NCBI RefSeq assembly: GCF_036417845.1
Contig: NC_089979.1
Span: 53,730,262 to 53,794,261 of the forward strand
DNA length: 64,000 nt
Reading direction: 5' to 3'
From: Apteryx mantelli
Lineage: Eukaryota > Chordata > Aves > Apterygiformes > Apterygidae
The translations under genes and the position numbers were made by a program. Every line of letters begins with the position of its first letter. Within the stretch, counting starts at the first letter, position 1. The notes under the pieces were generated by a model. It was not told where the DNA came from. It worked only from the letters and a program-made list of their open reading frames with translations, and searched no databases. This document shows positions 56,850 through 64,000 of this stretch, piece after piece.

Positions 56850-56965
56850 ACCCTGAGCCAACAAAATATTTAAGCATGCCAGTAGTCCCACTGAAGACGA
56901 TGGGCCCATCCATAGGTTTTAGATATTTGACTTAGCATGCTTCAGATCAAGTCTCATGTGAGCAA
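56850..56965. repeat. Fragment of an ancient sauropsid interspersed repeat
   Basis: TTTAAGCATGCCAGTAGTCC, then CACTGAAGACGATGGGCCCA, then CTTAGCATGCTTCAGATCA follow the pattern of an old repeat I remember from turtle and bird genomes (AAGCATGTGCTTAAG around TCCCATTGACTTCAATGGGA). The family name is uncertain. Confidence 0.4.
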
Positions 56966-58669
56966 CATTTCTCCATTCTTGGTTGATCACTAGCAAGTGT
57001 TTCACAAACCACCTTTTGCTCATAGCTATGATAGGCTTCCAGGCCTCCTGTTAAGAGGATAGGATCACCAGCCTTGCCAAAATCACAGCCTGAGCAGGAG
57101 TTTTTATTCTGCTAGTGTTAGTGTGAGTGATGAAACAGTAAACAGAAATGACTGTATCCAATGGGACTGATGGTAGAAGGTGACGAGTGGAGAAGGAGGG
57201 GAGGAAAGCACAGCATATGAAAAGCTGCAGAAAGAGAAAGATCGAAGAAAGGACATCTCCCACAATGAAAGGAGAGACTGCAAAGTGAGACTGAAAGTGA
57301 GACTACAAGGCAGCAAGGACAAGCAAAAAGCCAGCAAAAGATTGCAGTCAGATCTGACGCCTTCCTTCCTCTCCTCGCTGCCTGTTCCCCTCCCATCCCG
57401 TGCACTGTACTTGTTCTCTTCACCTCCTCCGTGGTGTGTGGAACAGAGCAGTTTCTCTCCACCATTTTTCTCTTTACAACTTTTGTTGCACTTTGCTCTT
57501 TTTCCCAGCCAACATTTTGCTTCGTTTTTTACAACCTATTGTCCTTTCAGCAACACAAGAAAACTTCTTGTGTGGAAAGATCTCTTTTAGACATCCAGTC
57601 AATGTAAGTGCAGCTTAAATGGGTGATTGTTCACACATTCACTTCATGGTTATTGTTCAGGAGTACAGAGCAGAGGTCCACCCTACGCTAATTAGTTTAA
57701 GGACTATATCTTGCTTTGCAACTAGCTGCTGCAAAGAATAGGGCTTTGTGTATTATCAAGTTAGGGTTTTTCAGTCTTGCCACAGACAAATCTTCCTCAC
57801 TAATTGGCTGACAAATCCAGAACTGATTCTCAGAAGAATTCAGGGACCCTTATAATCACAATGCCTTCACTATAGTGAAAGGCAAAGCCTATTTTTCGCA
57901 TCTTCTCTCATCTTTAAATACACACTTTATAATTTTTGCGGGTGGTCGGATAACATCGCTTGTGTACCATAGTTTTTTTCACATTTTTAAATTCAGTTGT
58001 TATACCACAAGCAGACAAATTTATAATAGGATTATAAATTTGAATATAAAGTGTAATGTGTGCTGGAGTGGAATATGTAGGTGACAAAAGAAGATAGTAT
58101 CCGGAAGTGGCACTTCAGATAAACAGTACACTCAGTATCCAACTCTAAATATAGTCAAATGGTTCTGTGTGCTTGGTAGGAGGTTCTGTTGCTTCAGAAA
58201 TAATTTACATTCTATCATTATGTAATGGACAGAGGTTGAAGCAAATTTTCATACTTTATCATGGAGAATGGAATATAAATTATACATCTAGATTGCAAGA
58301 AAAAATTTATTCAAACATGGTAATATGATCAACTTCAATATACTCAACAATTCTGTTAATATTATTTGTCAACGTTTTTGTTGTACATTTGTGAACAACT
58401 CCAGCTTAGATAACCAAACTGAAGAATTTTGAAGTTTTATTTTTTATCTTTACTATGCTTGCTTGTGTATTTCATTACCATGCATAACACTGTATATTTC
58501 TGGCTAGCAAATAGTTCCCAGTAGAACAATACTGTTGACACTTTATTTTCAGCCTTTTGAGGAACCATCTCAATTTAACAGGAAGAAAGATGGTGCATTT
58601 TAATTTAAATTAAAAAGAGTATTCACATCAGGTTTTAATAGAAATATCAGGAAAACAGTGATTTTTTTT

Positions 58670-58865
58670 CAACAAAACCTCAAACCCGATTCTGCTACAA
58701 TGACAAGCAAAAAGAAGTCCACCATTGGCTTCACCGGTAGCAGAGTGGGCTTTGGGACACTTTTATAATATTCTTCTAAGATCCTGTTTAGTTTCTGTTA
58801 AAACCAATGAGAAGACCCCTGTAGCATTTTGCAGGAATTGGATCAGGCTGTCAATGGTAATATCT
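58670..58865. repeat. Second ancient sauropsid repeat fragment
   Basis: GATTCTGCTACAATGACAAG, CCACCATTGGCTTCACCGG, and AACCAATGAGAAGACCCCTG leading to AGGAATTGGATCAGGCTG resemble the ACTCCCATTGACTTCAATGG and GGATCAGGCCC modules of an old amniote repeat (from memory). Strongly diverged. Confidence 0.4.
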
Positions 58866-61105
58866 GTTCTATTTACAATTTACACACTGCCATTGAGGTC
58901 TGTATCGGATAGAGGCAGACCCTAAGGAGCTGTAAGAAGTGACAGATTTTTAAAGAGGTTAGGCAGGTTGAAATAATTACCATGGCAAAGAGCGGTTAAG
59001 AGTTACATGAAACAACCTGCGGCTCTGTGACATTTGAAAGGACAGACTAACTCTCTGGCAGAATGATGTAATCACACATCTGTGGATATTTAGATTTGCT
59101 GTTACAGTTGTGTGAGAACTACATGCATTTAGGTTCTCTTTAAAATATCTCCTAGGATGGAAACACCCCTTTCTGTGTATCTGTATGGGACCTACACCTG
59201 TACAGTTCACTGCTGAGCTACACCAGTTTTCCACTAATTTGAAGCATGATGTGTAGATGTCAAACAAGAATAGTGTAATGTGGAATCAAGCTGTATGCGT
59301 TAAACACAGAGGCAGGATGGTAACATGATTTTAGTTGTATTTCAGTCTGTATTTCAAATTTCTCCCACCATTTTTTGTGTGTAGCTGTCAATGTTTTACT
59401 TTGCATATTTTTTTCTCTATCACATCTTACATCTCTTCTTTCTGTCACTCAGAATGGACCATTCAAATTGTTTAAATTCTTCACATTGTTTACAGAAATG
59501 TTATTACTCTAATTGCTTCCATGCAAGCAATCTAACTAGCATTTCAGGCAGCAGGAACCTTTCTATTGATTTTTAAGAGTTGAATAGAGCTTTATTGAAA
59601 GAAATAGATTTCTTTCCATCAAGGGTGTCAGTGTCTCAGGAGCTGCACATTTAAATGTTATTAAGATTCTTTTTCTCATGCTAACAATTCTATCAGGATG
59701 GATTAGAAACTGATCATTCTTGTGTTTTCAATATTTCCACATTTGTCATAGATCTAACACTCTAGAAATATCAGCTGAGTTTAGTAATCTTTCATCAGTA
59801 ATCCATCTGAAAAAAGCCAGTATGATATGACTGATCCTTCTAAGAGTTGAAATCAAGAAAAATAATTTCCTGATAGTTGTCTTATTTTTATTTCTTGTAT
59901 TTAACAATTTTCAGTTACTTAAAAGTTGAGTTTGGCTTGCATGTTATCAAAACAAATTCTGATCTTTGTTTTTATCTATTTGTTTTTCAGTTTGAACTGT
60001 GCTTCTACTGGGATATCTAAGTATTCACAGACAAGTTGTATTTTCATATATCCTCAGTTTATAAACATGTGAATGAACATGGTAATGACTTAAAGCAGAG
60101 ATTCTTGGCTTTTATATAGTCCTTGCTCACACAGACCATGAAGCCACACTCCTCTACTTTATAAGAAACAAGCGGGCCTGACCCCAGTGAGGGGGAGAAG
60201 GGGTGGTTGTTTCAGGGATGGGCTGAGTTGCTGAGGGAAGAAGGACGATGGGTTGGACAGGTCTTGGAAGCAGAAATACAACTGCTGTAGCAAAAGGGGC
60301 TTAGAGGAATGAGTATTTGGGCCAATTGATACTTTGTGGATTAGTGCTATATGCACAGTACCTCACCAAGGCCGGGAGGGGATTAATGAAGTTGGAAGGG
60401 CTTAACAGCAGTCAAGTGAGTTTTGGTGATAAGAAATGGCCAGACATCAGCCCCATCTGATCTGCTGCAAGCAAGTGTGAATGAAAGAAACCTGGATCAC
60501 CAGTGTGGACCACCTGTGTGGCTCCCCACACCCATAGGAGATGGTGCTGTTCTGGAGATCTTCCCTGTGGCCACACTGCTCGTGGTGAAAAGTGCAGCCC
60601 ACATGGCATTAAGAGGACTATATGTATGGTTTCCTTGAAAAAATAAGGGGGGGTCTGGCTCAAAATATGATGACCTACATACACTGATGATCAGATCCAC
60701 ATAAGTAAATGATATCAACGTTTTTTACAGACTAGTAAATATGTCAGTTCTTGACAAGATTTGTTCTAATAACCTCTGCTTCTCATGGAGATTTTGTTAG
60801 TAACTAAAATCACATTTCAATACATGAGTAATTATCAGGAGACTTATAAATGAATGCAATACAGTTAATCTGTTAATCCAAGATGTAAATGCACAGCTAC
60901 TACACATTTGAAATTGTGAAGCTATTACAAATGTTATAAAAAACACTAAAATTTTTGTGTTAAAATAATATGGCTAGTTTACCACCCATGAAATTCCAGC
61001 TTGAACTTATTATCTGGATCATAACAAGATCACAAGAACAGCATAATTTTACTTAAGGCTCTTTTTCCAGGGTTTCTTTCCCCACCTATCCAAGCTTTCT
61101 GTGGG

Positions 61106-61320
61106 CTAAAGGATGACCTCTGCTACTGTAGTCTTCCCATCAGCCTCCTTTGCTGCTTGCTGGTTGTTTTCTGTATCCTTTTCTGTTTCCACTGTAGGGA
61201 TTTCATTTGGATCAGGTGGATCAGGTGTATCTTCTGTAGCAATAATTTCCTCTACATGTGGCTTAATAAAATCTGATTTAGGAGAAGTAATACAATTTCT
61301 CATATATTGCCTATGCTCAG
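61106..61320 (-). CDS. Unidentified gene, predicted last coding exon
   Basis: Open from the acceptor TATGTTAAG|CTGAGC (61321) to TAG at 61108-61106. Read at phase 1 it gives AEHRQYMRNCITSPKSDF, then IKPHVEEIIATEDTPDPPDP and an acidic Gln/Asn-containing tail ending GKTTVAEVIL. The Pro/Glu/Asp-rich composition is unlike translated AT-rich intergenic DNA. The upstream frame closes at TAA two bases before the exon, so an intron boundary here is required. The acceptor's polypyrimidine tract is poor. I do not recognise the protein, and it is not the myomesin-1 C-terminus as I remember it. Confidence 0.5.
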
Positions 61321-61929
61321 CTTAACATAGAGGTATGTAGACTAAGATTTTGCTTTAGCATTGTTTATGACCTTACTATGTTCTTTTCCTCTTTCCATAC
61401 CCATTTAGAAAGATTTGGCGTTACAAATTATGTTACCATTTTTCATAGAGCCAAAAGCAAGCCCAGGTCTTTGTGGTAATTCAAGAGATTAACAGATCAA
61501 ACCTGCAAACATTTACTCAAATAAATAATTGTTTCTTGTGCAGGTCATCACATTTACAGGACTGCTCAGAAATGTCCAGTTACCCTTACCAGTAAGGCAA
61601 GAGAGGAAAGAAATGCAGTTAGATACTTCTTATTGCCTCAGGAGAAGAAGGCAGGGGAAATAAGAGTATAATATGGTCTGTCAGCAATGATAAAACACAT
61701 ACATACCCTGTATACAAAGAAAAAATACTGAGTTGGGCAAAGATATATAAAACAGATGTACTAAAAACGTTGGGATTTTAGCCTTATTTGGAGCTAAAAT
61801 GTTCTACACAAGGGAATTGTAATTGTGAAGAATAAATCAGTGTCCAAATAGTAATTATATAATAAGAGTTTAAAAGAACAGTAAAACTCTGTAAAATACA
61901 AGAATGCTGAATCGCCAAAAAATTTTTAC

Positions 61930-61968
61930 CTCTCACTCTTTCTCTAAATAGGGCAGAGAAATGGTCAC
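61930..61968 (-). CDS. Unidentified gene, predicted 39-bp microexon
   Basis: The acceptor is AATTATAG|GTGACC and the donor GTGAGAG|gtaaaa. Phase 1 in and out matches both neighbours; it encodes GDHFSALFRERVR. CTCTCTTACTTTTACCTCT lies about 30 bases upstream of the AG. Weakest of the three exons; skipping it would keep the frame. Confidence 0.35.
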
Positions 61969-62482
61969 CTATAATTTCAACGTTACCATTCAGCATAGAG
62001 GTAAAAGTAAGAGAGAATAATAGATCGATCTCACATAGTAGCTATATAGTCAAGGTTTTCTGGAATGCTTTGGCACTTATGGTCCCCCAGTTAGCAAAGA
62101 CCAATTTTTTTTCAAAGTGCCTAAATGAGTTTCACTTTGGAAAAGCACTCAATCTGTGTATGTATAAATGGTCAGGAACTCCTTCCTCGGGATTCAGAAA
62201 TTTGACAGTGTTATTATGGCTTCTTAAATTTTCATCATTCAGCTGAGCCAAGGTGAGAACTCATAGCTCAGTGAAATGTTGATTTAAAAGTGTTGATTTA
62301 AGTCTCTTTCACTGAGGTTTAGCCAGCCAATTTGTACTTTGCATTTGTTGTGGAATAAGAGAACACCATAAACTTGATTGTTTGGGACTTAAGAAGTAAT
62401 GATCTGCACAGACTATTACGTGCAAAATGTTTAACAGTTTTTTTCTTGGAGCAGTAGTCCATAAAGGTGAAAGTATTCTTAC

Positions 62483-62627
62483 CTTTCTTTTTCCCTTCTT
62501 TCTCCTGTTTGTTTGTTGTAGTTGATTTTTTCTTTTTAGCTACAGTTATATGATTTTGATTATGTCCTTGGGCACTAGCAGCATGCTTAGCCATGTCAGT
62601 CTGTCCTGACATAGGAATCACAACCAC
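62483..62627 (-). CDS. Unidentified gene, predicted Lys-rich exon
   Basis: The acceptor is TTTGCTTCAG|GTGGTT and the donor AAGAAAG|gtaaga, both good; 145 bp leaving phase 1. It encodes VVVIPMSGQTDMAKHAASAQ, then GHNQNHITVAKKKK and STTTNKQEKEGKKK. If its Met is the start, the spliced protein would be about 127 residues: basic N-terminal half, acidic C-terminal half, no membrane segment. It may instead be an internal exon of a longer gene extending right of the window. The open frame continues upstream (to 62915), but that part is hydrophobic and Cys-rich and looks intronic. Confidence 0.5.
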
Positions 62628-64000
62628 CTGAAGCAAAGCAAGAACAAAAAATGCACAGGCAAGAAATGTGGATGCATCACAAATTTTGTCTGAAACTGCC
62701 ATAACTGAATCCCTGGCAGCAATACACTTGAAAGTCACTATTACGCTAACTTTCAGGGATACATATCTCCTGAAGCAAAGAGAAACAGGATCCTGCCTAT
62801 TATCTGGGAAATGATCCATTTGTTGTATTTCCCTGCAGTTCTGCCAAATGGGAGGCATAAGGATAGATTTTTGAAGATAAAGTAGAAGAAACAAACTGCT
62901 GCCAAATGCAATCATTATTAAAAATATGCTAATGCTATGTAATAAAGATCAGTTATCAGCTATTGCAAGGAGCAAGTCATATTCTTGTTTGCACTCTTGA
63001 GGCTGGACAACAGATGTGACACTGTTGCTTTTATAGTAAACATTCTGGGACCAAGATGGAATGACCTGCTTATCATCCTTGGGTTGGCTTCATATCACGC
63101 TGAGTGACATTATCAAATAGTTTGACAACTGTTCTTCTTTAAACTCAGAAAGCATGGTATATCTTAAATTACTAGTATTCTCATATTTTGAAAATTAAAA
63201 TTAAGAAACATTTTTACTTTGTCTAATACATAGTTGTTGTAACTAAATAAAGTCTGAGCTATTTTTATAACTGAGACCATGATTCATTAATGTACATAAT
63301 TACACACTTAAACCTTAAAATTGTAGTAATCTCATTAAGATTGATATTTGAGGTCGAAATATTTTAGGAGGTAAGACCACATGGAAACTTAGCACATATA
63401 TTGTTTATGTGAAGTGCTGAAAACACATTAGTTTCACATAATTTTATGTTAAAAATCACACTGATGTGAAATCCATTCTGTAAAAAAATATGCTTTACAC
63501 CAGATAAATGTAATGTGTCCTTTGAAACCAGTGGTACTATTCACGCATGAAGTTAAGTACATGCTAAAATGTTTTGGTGGGTCAGAAGCTTTAAATCTGA
63601 CTGTTATCAGTTTTGTAATTGAAAGCATTTACTATAATTATTATAAAAATATATTTTTGAATGGTTAAGATCATAATCATTAGCCTTTTATAGAAACTGA
63701 TCAAAGAACTCTGTTCAAAAATTGCAAAAATCCCCACTTTCAACATTGATAACTATGTTGAATCTATTGTTATCTGAGCCATGCAAAACTTGCTGATTCT
63801 GTTTCACTGAGGTTTTTGTTCTTTCTTAGGGTGTCCTGATCTCTGAGGGCTTTGCATGCAGGACATTTCACTTGTGTTTTGAGCACAAACAAGACAAAAA
63901 GGCAAACTCAGACTCAGCAAGATTTCAGCTGATTTCTTAGCAGGTTTTGAACTGACCACACACCAGCCTTTTTCCAACTGAAAACTGCTGCATTTGTTAC
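62628..64000. other. Right edge of the window, no further exon recognised
   Basis: AT-rich sequence upstream of the unidentified gene's exons. It would be intron or promoter if that gene is real. MYOM1, the neighbour in mammals, is not visible here. Confidence 0.5.

Larger units (their letters stand above)
53681..60950. other. Intergenic region upstream of LPIN2
   Basis: AT-rich DNA with decayed ancient repeats (listed), a purine-then-pyrimidine block at 57180-57560 and a less AT-rich stretch at 60160-60690. An AATAAA in minus sense at 59591-59596 could end the transcript of the 61-62.6 kb exons. No tRNA or coding exon was found. Confidence 0.6.

Noticed and set aside
62628-62915. Upstream part of the 198-codon minus frame as coding
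   Set aside because: A strong acceptor at 62628 splits it. The upstream peptide is hydrophobic and Cys-rich with no family resemblance; more likely intron.

Overview
This is vertebrate nuclear DNA, most likely from a bird. It is AT-rich, introns are compact, and recognisable repeats are sparse. The one clear interspersed element is an old, 5'-truncated CR1 LINE at about 30.48-31.39 kb. There are no bacterial-type features.

The dominant feature is LPIN2 (lipin-2, a Mg2+-dependent phosphatidate phosphatase), complete on the minus strand. Read right to left, it has a CpG-island promoter and a non-coding exon 1 (donor at 52789), the ATG exon at 36598-36798, and 18 further coding exons ending at the stop codon 8561-8559. 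Every junction I assigned has GT/AG ends and all phases close. The predicted protein is 887 residues (human lipin-2, from memory, is 896). It has the N-LIP domain with Gly84, a polybasic nuclear-localisation segment (residues 152-160), the DIDGT catalytic motif (680-684) and the LGQIL coactivator-type motif (691-695). The 3' UTR runs left from 8558; its end is not fixed by the sequence.

Region by region: 1-4 kb is downstream flank with no gene I recognise. In mammals EMILIN2 lies tail-to-tail here, but no gC1q-coding exon is visible. 4-8.56 kb is LPIN2 3' UTR and flank. 8.56-36.8 kb holds coding exons and introns, with the CR1 in intron 3. 36.8-52.8 kb is intron 1, which contains a strong candidate alternative coding exon at 43086-43172 that would extend lipin-2 by 32 residues in frame. 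52.2-53.7 kb is the CpG island, with a GGAT repeat in the presumed 5' UTR. 53.7-61 kb is intergenic with decayed ancient repeats.

At 61.1-62.6 kb, three minus-strand segments with splice signals and matching phases look like the 3' exons of a small, Lys-rich then Glu/Asp-rich protein that I cannot identify. In mammals the neighbour on this side is MYOM1, and these exons do not match the myomesin-1 C-terminus as I remember it.

The most interesting items are the alternative N-terminal exon of LPIN2, the unidentified small gene, a tandem acceptor at the last LPIN2 exon, a duplicated polypyrimidine tract before exon 19, and a CpG-bearing intronic block at 14.7-15.0 kb.
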